A DNA stretch of 25,573 bases. Source: a virus. Position numbers and translations under genes: made by a program. Numbering within the stretch: position 1 is the stretch's first letter; each line of letters opens with the position of its first letter. The notes beneath the pieces were generated by a model. That model did no database searches. It had not been told where the DNA came from and saw only the letters and a list, made by a program, of their open reading frames with translations. Of this stretch, positions 1 through 7,102 are shown piece after piece. The stretch lies in the IMG/VR virus record IMGVR_UViG_3300008448_013484, positions 1-25,573 of that record. One strand, given 5' to 3'.

Positions 1-1655
1 AGCAGTTTAATTCCAAAGTGATTTAGCTCTTGAGTAATCTTATGAATTTCTTCGTGAGGATTCGGCTCATACTGAGCGAACTTCAGCAAGCTCAAGAAAA
101 ACTGCTGTGGATAATTGAATTTAAGATATACGGTAATTGCTGCAAGATAAGCGTAAGAAATACTGTGAGACTTGTTGAATGAATAGTTTGCAGAGTCTTC
201 GGCAACCTTCCACAAAACATCTCCAATCACAGGATCAAGATTGTTCTCAGCGATTTTACTGCTGATCTTTTCTTTCCATGCGCCCATCTCAGCCACCTTC
301 TTCTTACCCACAATACGGCGTAGTTGCTCTGATTCATCAAGGCTGAACCCAACCTTCACCGCCATCTTCATCAACTGCTCCTGATACAGTGGAATACCGC
401 CTGTATAGCTCAGAATATCATCGAAGAACAAATGTACCGATTGGAACTCTCCAGTGCGTACATACTCCGCATATCTATCCAAGAAATCCAAAGCACCTGG
501 CCTTGCGATAGCAACTACCGCAGATAACTGTTCCAAATTGCGGGGAGCAACTTTCTGAGCTACGCGGAAGTTTGTATCGGCTTCGATTTGGAACAAACCA
601 CTGGGTGATTTAAGAACCTGTAATGCAGCGTAGATTGACTCATGGTTAGGGTCAATGTCCTGAACTTTGATTCCAAGCGATTTACAAACGTCATGTACAA
701 CAGACAAAGTGCGAAGACCAAGAATGTCGAACTTGACCATTAGCTCCGCTACGTTGTTCATATCATAGCCAGAGACAACTGCATCATCACCAGTCTTCTG
801 AATGGGCATGATGTCTTCCAGAGTATAGAAGCTGATTGCAATACCAGATGGGTGGACACCAGTATTCTTGTTCAAGCCCTCTAACTTCTTGGCAATACGA
901 TAAACACGTTTGTTATTATTAGCGAAAGCTTTAAAGTTATCGCTTTCAGTATAAGCAGCAGATAACTTCGCCACTTTGCCGAACTTCTTGGGAATTGTAT
1001 CGCTGATTTCGTTGACAGCAGATTCCGACATCTCTGCTACAATTTTGCCGCATTCTTTAATACAAAGTTTACTGCTGAGAGTATTGAGTGTGAGGATTTT
1101 AGATGTCTTACCTTTATACTTTTGATTGATATATTCAATCACCTCCTGACGGCGATCGTAACTAATATCATTGTCAATATCGGCAAGCAGAGTACCATCC
1201 AAAAAGATTTCCCCATCTGATTCAATCTTCCTCGCACGACTTTTCGATACGAACCGCTCAAAGAATAGATCGTATTTAATTGGATCGATATTGGTTACGC
1301 CAATGACGTACAGCACAAGAGAACCTGCGGCAGATCCACGCCCCGCCCCAGTTGGAATGCCATTTTCATGACAGAAGTTAAGGATATCCCAGTTGAGAAG
1401 AATGTAATCAATGAAACCCAATTCATTAAGAATAGAAAGCTCCATTGACAAACGATCATAATATTCCTTTACGTTATCTAGCTTATCAATGCCCCTTGTC
1501 TTAACGCCTTCAAAGCACAGTCGCCGCAGGAAGTTAAAATTACTCGCATCTTCAGGACATCCAATTGTCTGATATTGCTTTTGCTCAATGTGAATATTCG
1601 GGAGCTTAACTCCCGCTGGAAACGGAGATTCGTATTTTTTAAATAAATTTTTCAT
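1..1655 (-). CDS. dnaE: DNA polymerase III alpha subunit, catalytic core (partial, 3' end beyond window)
   Basis: C-family replicative polymerase core; 551 codons are visible and the gene continues past the left edge. Seen: GRGSAAGS (residues 105-112), the palm metal-binding aspartates in ADIDND (D159, D161, D163), GVHPSGIAIS (266-275) and KFDILGLRTLS (from 308), which carries the third palm aspartate. The N-terminus starts at the PHP-to-palm linker (FPAGVKLP), so the PHP domain of normal DnaE is missing. It is encoded separately two genes upstream. About 15 extra residues sit between the FFERF motif and the catalytic aspartates compared with the bacterial enzyme. The ATG lies in an ATGA overlap with the stop of the exonuclease gene, so the two are probably translationally coupled. 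It acts at the phage replication fork with the DnaB helicase and primase encoded nearby. Confidence 0.95.
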   Translation of the reverse strand, partial: MKNLFKKYESPFPAGVKLPNIHIEQKQYQTIGCPEDASNFNFLRRLCFEGVKTRGIDKLDNVKEYYDRLSMELSILNELGFIDYILLNWDILNFCHENGIPTGAGRGSAAGSLVLYVIGVTNIDPIKYDLFFERFVSKSRARKIESDGEIFLDGTLLADIDNDISYDRRQEVIEYINQKYKGKTSKILTLNTLSSKLCIKECGKIVAEMSESAVNEISDTIPKKFGKVAKLSAAYTESDNFKAFANNNKRVYRIAKKLEGLNKNTGVHPSGIAISFYTLEDIMPIQKTGDDAVVSGYDMNNVAELMVKFDILGLRTLSVVHDVCKSLGIKVQDIDPNHESIYAALQVLKSPSGLFQIEADTNFRVAQKVAPRNLEQLSAVVAIARPGALDFLDRYAEYVRTGEFQSVHLFFDDILSYTGGIPLYQEQLMKMAVKVGFSLDESEQLRRIVGKKKVAEMGAWKEKISSKIAENNLDPVIGDVLWKVAEDSANYSFNKSHSISYAYLAAITVYLKFNYPQQFFLSLLKFAQYEPNPHEEIHKITQELNHFGIKL

Positions 1656-2284
1656 ACTTCAATATCGTAGATTTGTTTAAGGAAGATTTGGAAGTTCATT
1701 TCAATATCGTACATGCCATCGTGCAGTCGCTTGGGATCGTGAGGAATATTGTAATGCTTTAATAGCGTAGCTTGAGAGGTCTTCAAGCCTTTTTCTTTAT
1801 GATTCAAAAGTTTATACTGCCAAGACATAAAGTTACTATGATCGGGCAGGATACCTTTAAATATTGCAGTTGCTAATGATTTAGTATCAATTATGCGGTC
1901 AATGAAAGAATAATCACTAGGTAGGCCAATAGCCTTACGCCAAATATTAAACATGTAGACATCAAAGCCAAGAAGATTCTGCCCGATAATCAAATACTCT
2001 GGATCATAAATATACTTAGCCAAATCATCAAATACAATGCGGGGATCTTCTGCTTTGCGAAGATACGATTCTTCAGAGAAACCAGTAATCTTTGCTGCAC
2101 CCTCAGAAACTTTTAAATCATCCCATAAAAGAAATCGGTCGTTTCTAGAAATAATGTTTTTACCTTCAGCTAAAATCCAAGCTGCTTGCCAAGGTCTGCT
2201 TGATACCAGATTTAATCCTTCTGTCTCAAAGTCGAGAATCAGATACTTTTGGCGATACTGAAAACGTAGTAGATTATCTTTCAT
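1652..2284 (-). CDS. DEDDh 3'-5' exonuclease, DnaQ-like proofreading subunit
   Basis: Probable proofreading exonuclease of the phage replicase, 210 aa from the chosen start. DEDDh motifs are complete: Exo I LDFETEGLN (D18, E20), Exo II around GQNLLGFDV (D108), Exo III HDGMYD (H188, D193, the HxxxxD spacing of the DnaQ branch). An in-frame ATG at 2335 would add 17 residues, but the ATG at 2284 lies one base after the stop of the PHP gene, which fits the tight spacing here, so it is preferred. The gene lies between the PHP-domain gene and the polymerase core and overlaps the latter by ATGA. The context says it works in trans with that polymerase; PolC-type enzymes carry an exonuclease inserted in the same chain. 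An RNase T or other DEDDh nuclease role is possible but less likely here. Confidence 0.88.
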   Translation of the reverse strand: MKDNLLRFQYRQKYLILDFETEGLNLVSSRPWQAAWILAEGKNIISRNDRFLLWDDLKVSEGAAKITGFSEESYLRKAEDPRIVFDDLAKYIYDPEYLIIGQNLLGFDVYMFNIWRKAIGLPSDYSFIDRIIDTKSLATAIFKGILPDHSNFMSWQYKLLNHKEKGLKTSQATLLKHYNIPHDPKRLHDGMYDIEMNFQIFLKQIYDIEV

Positions 2285-2285
2285 A

Positions 2286-3029
2286 TTATTGAGATTGTTC
2301 AGCAAATGATTCCCAGCAAAATTCATCACTACCAAAGTGATTTAGGTTTGGCGAAGATAGTGTAGCTTGCTTACCGAATGATCGGTTACATACAATTTTA
2401 TAAGACTGGAATGCGTCACAGTCAGATTTATTTTTGTAGTAAATAGACTTAGTTAGAAATGTTTCGCAGTTATTACGCTGTGCATATTCCTCAACAGCAT
2501 TTTTAATCATGCCATCAAACGGCAGATTGTTTTGCTCAATAAAAAATATTGGCTTAATACCCTTGAACTCTGGAACACAATTTCCCAAGTACAATTGATT
2601 ATTAAAGATGAATGAATCATAAAATGGAACCGCCAGAATCAAGTTTGGCGTCCACATTTTTAGAAGATCATCATTAGTAATCTTGCCGTCACTCTCTGTA
2701 TTGATAAAGCTATACAGTTTATTCAAATCTTTGCAGCCAGCATCGTCTTTGGCGAATGCTACTAGCTTATGGCATGAGTCTTTATTTTCTAAGCATGTGC
2801 AGCAAGTAAAGCGATAGCCGAAAATTAATTGTATACCAAGATCCTTGCACTTGCGAAAAGCTTCAAAAAATCCAGTCATCGAATCTTCAACGAGATACAA
2901 TTCTTGTAAATTGTTTTCTTGAGCTATAGAAAAAATACTATCTGGACCATCCTCAACAGCTTTGTCGGGATGATCCAGAGTTAGTATGCTCTTGCCAATT
3001 GAAAAGTGAGATTTGAATAATGGAAGCAT
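2286..3029 (-). CDS. Stand-alone, degenerate PHP domain of DnaE-type polymerase
   Basis: 247 aa resembling the N-terminal PHP domain of DnaE. Seen: SHFSI near residue 7 (DnaE has HxHYS), YLVEDSMTG near 45 (DnaE has a TDHG-like motif), LIFGYRF near 68 (DnaE has IIGxEF), LVAFAKDDAGCKDLNKL near 89 (DnaE has the LLAxxxxGYxNL stretch). Several metal ligands look lost: the first His is K6, TDH reads VED, and the Glu after GY is R73. PHP-based phosphoesterase activity is therefore unlikely and a structural role is inferred. Four cysteines (C76, C77, C79, C86) sit in one loop. The product ends where DnaE's PHP domain would pass into the palm linker, and that linker starts the dnaE core gene. No Shine-Dalgarno; a promoter with its -10 six bases before the ATG is visible. 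Confidence 0.8.
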   Translation of the reverse strand: MLPLFKSHFSIGKSILTLDHPDKAVEDGPDSIFSIAQENNLQELYLVEDSMTGFFEAFRKCKDLGIQLIFGYRFTCCTCLENKDSCHKLVAFAKDDAGCKDLNKLYSFINTESDGKITNDDLLKMWTPNLILAVPFYDSFIFNNQLYLGNCVPEFKGIKPIFFIEQNNLPFDGMIKNAVEEYAQRNNCETFLTKSIYYKNKSDCDAFQSYKIVCNRSFGKQATLSSPNLNHFGSDEFCWESFAEQSQ

Positions 3030-3064
3030 TAACAGATGCTACCACAAACCTACACACAAGTCAA
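3030..3064 (-). promoter_or_regulatory. Promoter of the split replicase genes (leaderless type)
   Basis: On the minus strand, -35 TTGACT (3064-3059; it contains the stop codon of the upstream gene), a 17-bp spacer and -10 TAGCAT (3041-3036). The ATG of the PHP gene follows 6 nt after the -10, so a transcript starting at the usual distance would begin at or near the ATG. The spacer ends in TTTGTGG, which is also found at the dnaB promoter; only about 25 bp are shared, inside otherwise unrelated flanks. Confidence 0.6.
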
Positions 3065-4110
3065 TAATTTTGTGGGTGATAATGTGGACACCCTTTATAT
3101 TCCATTTTTTTATAGACGTATCCAGCGTCTTGTGGGTATTGTTTTTCAGACTCTTCCCTCTCATGATCAAAAATAGATTTGACCATAACATCGTCTTTAT
3201 AAATCAAAAAATATTCAAAGGGATAGCGCATTGGACAATGCCACATTACCGTTCCATCTTTTTTAAGCTGTCCTTGGTATTTACCCATGCCGCATTGTAG
3301 TGGCCCACCAAATGAATTATCAGTGGGATACTTTTGTCGAGCAGCAAGGTTGCCCATAGCATCTGATTCTGAAAAATTATCCAAGTATTCTTGGATGCCG
3401 TTCAACTGATATTCGAATCCTTCTAGATCATCATCCGAAATAATATTCATTCGGATTACGCCCTCTGACTTTTCTAACATCTCCTCATCCAAGCCGAACT
3501 TTAAAAACAAAAATTCACTCTGACGGTTTTTGTATTCTGGGTAAATATGCTTGATAGCAAGACTGTACATGTAGTCTTGAAGATTATCGGATACTTCTTT
3601 TCCTTTGAATTTCTGTTTGCTGCTTTTAAAGTCTCTAATAAGTGCAAACTTATTTTTCTTATACAAAAACAATTTGTCGATAAAGCCTTTGATTTTATAA
3701 CGACGATCTTCTTCGTTGCAAACAATTTCGAAGTCTTTTTCTGAAATAGCTTCAGTAGGTTTCCCAAAGCTTTCACCATAGAAGTCGTACTTCAATCCAT
3801 TCAAAGTCATTTCTTTGATAGATTCAATGTTCTCTTCGTCATCTACTCCAACTTTTTTAGCATGTTTGTAAATAAGACGCTTGATGGATGGTACTGCAAA
3901 AACATCCTGACGATTAATGATTTTTTTATAAATTGACTTTCTCTTCGGTTCACCAAGTAATTCAAAAATCAAGTGGCAAATACTGCCACGCTTTGCACCA
4001 TCATTGGATGCATCAGGTAGATTAAGCTTATACTTGCACCAGTATAGCCAACTACACGATTGAGCGGTTTTGATCCGACTAGCGGATAATGGTGTTACTG
4101 GTTCAGTCAT
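3061..4110 (-). CDS. PD-(D/E)XK nuclease, Cas4/AddB/RecB-like, possible Fe-S cluster
   Basis: 349-aa nuclease of the PDDEXK_1 (RecB/Cas4) type, expected to cut or resect DNA. Motifs in order: GSICH (H46), GFIDKL (D145), IRDFKSS (D160, K162) and QDYMYSL (Q178, Y180). This is the full H-D-DxK-QxxxY signature, so it should be active. Cysteines at C19/C25, C273, C292 and C341 resemble the N-terminal-plus-C-terminal layout that holds a 4Fe-4S cluster in Cas4 and AddB, although the C-terminal spacing is much wider. It overlaps the primase stop by 8 nt and belongs to the replication operon. No helicase domain is fused. It may process recombination intermediates with the RecA-like protein or degrade host DNA. 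No cas1/cas2 is nearby, so a CRISPR role is not supported. Confidence 0.82.
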   Translation of the reverse strand: MTEPVTPLSASRIKTAQSCSWLYWCKYKLNLPDASNDGAKRGSICHLIFELLGEPKRKSIYKKIINRQDVFAVPSIKRLIYKHAKKVGVDDEENIESIKEMTLNGLKYDFYGESFGKPTEAISEKDFEIVCNEEDRRYKIKGFIDKLFLYKKNKFALIRDFKSSKQKFKGKEVSDNLQDYMYSLAIKHIYPEYKNRQSEFLFLKFGLDEEMLEKSEGVIRMNIISDDDLEGFEYQLNGIQEYLDNFSESDAMGNLAARQKYPTDNSFGGPLQCGMGKYQGQLKKDGTVMWHCPMRYPFEYFLIYKDDVMVKSIFDHEREESEKQYPQDAGYVYKKMEYKGCPHYHPQNY

Positions 4111-5179
4111 AGTTTTGTAAAAATTTAATTAGCGATTGAACTTCTTTAAGCTTGAAGCGATGTTTATTGTTTTGAATAAACTCAAGCAGTTCATTTCGAT
4201 AAGTCTTTGAATCAACTTCACTATTATACCAATCTTCTAGATTATATCCACTCTGAAATGCTTCGGAGAAGTCATTATGTGGATGTGGCGGAAGCTTGAT
4301 TTGAATTTGATCAAAATCAAAGAACGGGCGCAGCGACATGAGGATGCTGATTGCCGATACATATCCATGATTAACTTGCGAATTGTAATCATTATTAGTT
4401 GCAATAATGATCTTTTTAATTGGGAAGGAATTCAAATAATTAATAATATTAGGTGAAACACCGATACCAAAAGTTACCAAGTTATTTTTAAATCCTTGCT
4501 CATGCAAAGCCATACTATCGCCAATGCTTTCTACAAGAATAACTTCCTGCTGCTGTTTAATTATAGAATCAATCGATTGATCTTGTGGGATATATGCTGG
4601 ATAGATCCAATTCTTGCGCTTACCAAGATGCTTCCACTTGGGAGATTGATCGTTGCCCTCGTCAATCTTTCTACCACTGAATCCAATAATTTGCTTATGC
4701 TCATTATAAATTGGGAATACCATGCGGCGATACATCTTTCCAGCACCAGCCAAACCTGTTTTATAAAATTTCAATATCTCTTCTGAGAAGCCCTTCTTGG
4801 TATAGAAAGTGAAATTGGGAAACAGTTTCTTTAGCATTTCTTCGGGATAAATTTCTTCCATTTCGATAGTTTCTTTTTTGGTATAAACGAATTCATCAGA
4901 CTTCTTTAGAGAAGCCATTATGTCCTTTAATTTTTTTTGATCGTTATTGAGAGTGAGTTGTATGAGTCGCTCAAAAGGTAAAGACTTATTACCTTGTACA
5001 AAGTCAGTCCAGACTCCTGTGTTTTTATAAATGCGGATAGACGTTTGATTGTCTCCTCCTCGGTACAAAGCACTAGTTCTCCAGTGGTTGCCAAAATCTA
5101 ATAGCTTATAGCCAACAGATTCTAGCGTAGCTTGGATCTGTGCTGGATCAATTGAAACTTGGCAGGTCGTCGTCGTCAT
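4103..5179 (-). CDS. DNA primase, DnaG-like with TOPRIM domain, zinc ligands lost
   Basis: 358-aa primase that should lay RNA primers beside the DnaB helicase. Residues 13-80 look like a CHC2-type zinc-binding N-terminus (RTSALYRGGDNQTSIRIY, then VWTDFVQGN), but the positions that hold Cys/His ligands are not Cys/His. Residues 150-175 carry the catalytic-core motif with IIGFSGRKID. The TOPRIM domain has LVESIGDSMAL (E217), then IIIATNNDYN, where the usual DxD reads NND (N262, D264), and a long C-terminal region. The start codon lies inside the dnaB coding end, a 32-nt overlap; no in-frame ATG lies between it and the CHC2-like region. Primase is the best call; another TOPRIM protein is possible but the helicase neighbour argues against it. 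Confidence 0.85.
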   Translation of the reverse strand: MTTTTCQVSIDPAQIQATLESVGYKLLDFGNHWRTSALYRGGDNQTSIRIYKNTGVWTDFVQGNKSLPFERLIQLTLNNDQKKLKDIMASLKKSDEFVYTKKETIEMEEIYPEEMLKKLFPNFTFYTKKGFSEEILKFYKTGLAGAGKMYRRMVFPIYNEHKQIIGFSGRKIDEGNDQSPKWKHLGKRKNWIYPAYIPQDQSIDSIIKQQQEVILVESIGDSMALHEQGFKNNLVTFGIGVSPNIINYLNSFPIKKIIIATNNDYNSQVNHGYVSAISILMSLRPFFDFDQIQIKLPPHPHNDFSEAFQSGYNLEDWYNSEVDSKTYRNELLEFIQNNKHRFKLKEVQSLIKFLQNYD

Positions 5180-6656
5180 CTTCGTCTAGTTCAAGGTTTC
5201 CTTCCATGAAGCGAGCAACATCACGAAGATCGCCTCTTTCAGTAATCGCAAAATTCTTAAATTCTAAATTAATGAAGTTCTTGCGGAGAGTATCACCAAC
5301 ACGCACAGGTTCAACTGCGCCAGCAATATCTTTGCCCAAGTGTCGAGCCTTAACATTGATCAACTTGTGCGTACCAAAGCTTCTACCCTCTGTTTCAATC
5401 TCGTCCACTGTTTTATTACGAAGAATAAACATGTGCGAGCAGAACTGTGTGATTCGGTCAGACAATGACACAATACTTTCATCATCAATAATATTCTGAG
5501 ACTGGCGATTATTTGTGATACCGCTTCTGTTTGACTGAACAGAAGTAATCATGGGAATCACGGGATTGCCATTTTCTAGGATCTCTTTCTGAATACACTT
5601 TTTAAACTTATCAACCATTTCACCAACTACCTGCCATTCATTTTTGCCAGCAGTTGATTCTGATGTTGTTTTGATATAGTCAAAAGAAAAGATCATCTTA
5701 TTGCCGCGACCCACTTTGCCATAATAGAATCTCTTGAGCGTTTTGATCATTGAGTCAACATCCATGCCGCCTACATTGTAGTAATAGAACCTCATGTTTT
5801 TAATCTTAGGCCAAATTGATCTGATCTTATTGACCACATCTTGTCCAGCCCTACGCCACTCACCCGTTTCGATCAAATGCATGGGTACACCAGATAGTGC
5901 GGCACACTGCCGCATAACCAGTTCCTCCTTGCTCATCTCGCCATTATCAAAGTGCAATACAGGGATGCCATACTCTACGGCAACCTTGGTGCTATAGTCC
6001 ATGCAAAACTGAGTTTTGCCAACACCAGATCGAGCAACAATAACCGTAATATTTCCTGGCCTCAGAAGCGAACCATAGATTTCATTTACTTTTTTATGTG
6101 GACCCATCATCCCGAATTCGTTGACAGGATTGTTGCCACGCTCTTCGACAAGAGCTTCCATTTCTTCGTAAATGTTTTCTGGCACATCATTGCCAATCTC
6201 GTACAAATTGATGCGAGAATTATAAGCATTATCCGCCTGTTCAATAATGTCAGAGTAAGTCGTATCTGGAGAAACAGACTTCATTCTCTTTGCGATCTCT
6301 TGAGCGGACTCAAAGATCTCGCGGCGAATAGTAAACTTCTTTAATTCACGCGCAGTTTTAACCAAGTTGCCCTTGGGAACTTTTCTGAAGGCCAATGAAC
6401 GGATGTAGTCTGCTGGATTTACCCTATCTTCAAACGACAATCCAAGAGAATTGACTCGTTGGGCAATGATTACTTCGTCCACTGCTTCGCCAGAATCAAT
6501 GGCTTGTTTGATGATAGTAAAAATTGTACTATGCAGGTTGGATTCTTCTGAATAAAAATCCTTGGAACTGATAAAATTTGCGACCTCTGTGTAGCTCTCA
6601 GGTTCCTTGATGAGAGCAGCGAGCAATTGTTTTTCCAATTCTAAGTTATAAATCAT
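5148..6656 (-). CDS. dnaB: Replicative DNA helicase DnaB
   Basis: 502-aa hexameric replicative helicase. An N-terminal DnaB domain (residues 1-100, starting LEKQLLAALI) is followed by a linker and the RecA-like ATPase. Walker A is ARSGVGKT (208-215), the H1a glutamate is in FDNGEMSKEEL (E240), Walker B is MIFSFDY (D326), and a QSNRSG motif follows. The C-terminus is an acidic run (EDDDDDLPSFN) resembling the acidic tip of bacterial SSB (DDDIPF). The DNA for this tail also encodes the start of the primase gene in another frame. It is the first gene after a recognisable promoter; the gap to the upstream nuclease gene is 38 nt and no Shine-Dalgarno is seen. Confidence 0.95.
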   Translation of the reverse strand: MIYNLELEKQLLAALIKEPESYTEVANFISSKDFYSEESNLHSTIFTIIKQAIDSGEAVDEVIIAQRVNSLGLSFEDRVNPADYIRSLAFRKVPKGNLVKTARELKKFTIRREIFESAQEIAKRMKSVSPDTTYSDIIEQADNAYNSRINLYEIGNDVPENIYEEMEALVEERGNNPVNEFGMMGPHKKVNEIYGSLLRPGNITVIVARSGVGKTQFCMDYSTKVAVEYGIPVLHFDNGEMSKEELVMRQCAALSGVPMHLIETGEWRRAGQDVVNKIRSIWPKIKNMRFYYYNVGGMDVDSMIKTLKRFYYGKVGRGNKMIFSFDYIKTTSESTAGKNEWQVVGEMVDKFKKCIQKEILENGNPVIPMITSVQSNRSGITNNRQSQNIIDDESIVSLSDRITQFCSHMFILRNKTVDEIETEGRSFGTHKLINVKARHLGKDIAGAVEPVRVGDTLRKNFINLEFKNFAITERGDLRDVARFMEGNLELDEDDDDDLPSFN

Positions 6657-6693
6657 ACCAAGCTAAAGATACCACAAATCCTAGAGAAGTCAA
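6657..6693 (-). promoter_or_regulatory. Promoter of dnaB (leaderless type)
   Basis: On the minus strand, -35 TTGACT (6693-6688), a 16-bp spacer and -10 TATCTT (6671-6666), with the dnaB ATG 9 nt after the -10. The spacer contains TAGG and ends in TTTGTGG, in the same order as in the promoter before the PHP gene. The shared order TTGACTT, TAGG, TTTGTGGTA in two unrelated contexts supports a real element. Confidence 0.6.
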
Positions 6694-6694
6694 C

Positions 6695-7102
6695 TCACAA
6701 AATTACGCCAAATGATTCAAATAGCTCTTCTCCTATGATGTCTTTTGGATATATCTCAACAAGATTAATTCCGTTTATTTCACAGAATCGAAATTTTTTA
6801 TCATCTCTTTTTAATTGCTCTAGATACTTCATTCTATTACCATGAAAGAATTTAACATATTTTGTATGCTGCTCGCCTTGAACTTCAACAGCGATCTTTT
6901 TATTTGCATTATAAAAGTCAAATGACAAACGAGTACCAACTATTTTTAGTTCCTCAAAAACAATATCAGCCTTCCAGTAAGGATGAAGAAAATCCTTAAC
7001 GGAAAGCTGAAACTTGCTCTTGCTTTGTCCTTGCCAGTTTATCAAATACTTTTTAGCATTTTTTAAATCAGCAGATGATCCAGTAAGAGTTTTAAACTTC
7101 AT
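6695..7102 (-). CDS. Small PD-(D/E)XK-type endonuclease
   Basis: 135-aa protein with a compact restriction-endonuclease-like core: LSFDFYNANKKIAVEVQGEQH (21 residues, from about 60), in which D62, E73 and Q75 form a D-x10-ExQ variant of the catalytic motif. VEVQGEQH resembles the (I/V)EYDGxQH core of Vsr/DUF559-like and phage endonucleases. The upstream in-frame start at 7108 would be TTG; the ATG at 7102 is used instead. It overlaps the recA-like gene by 11 nt. The position between recombinase and helicase suggests a role in recombination or repair. The substrate is unknown and a homing-nuclease origin cannot be excluded. Confidence 0.65.
   Translation of the reverse strand: MKFKTLTGSSADLKNAKKYLINWQGQSKSKFQLSVKDFLHPYWKADIVFEELKIVGTRLSFDFYNANKKIAVEVQGEQHTKYVKFFHGNRMKYLEQLKRDDKKFRFCEINGINLVEIYPKDIIGEELFESFGVIL

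Noticed and set aside
3013-3300. 95-aa hydrophobic open frame on the plus strand
   Set aside because: Hydrophobicity comes from antisense reading of charged codons in the nuclease gene; no independent signal.
3061-4110. CRISPR adaptation Cas4
   Set aside because: No repeats or cas genes occur in the window; the same fold is common in phage replication operons.
5140-5499. 119-aa open frame on the plus strand
   Set aside because: It lies wholly against dnaB and the primase start; the Ser run is the reverse reading of the DnaB Asp tail. No promoter or family match.
5952-6344. 130-aa open frame on the plus strand
   Set aside because: Antisense to the conserved DnaB ATPase region, with no recognisable motif.
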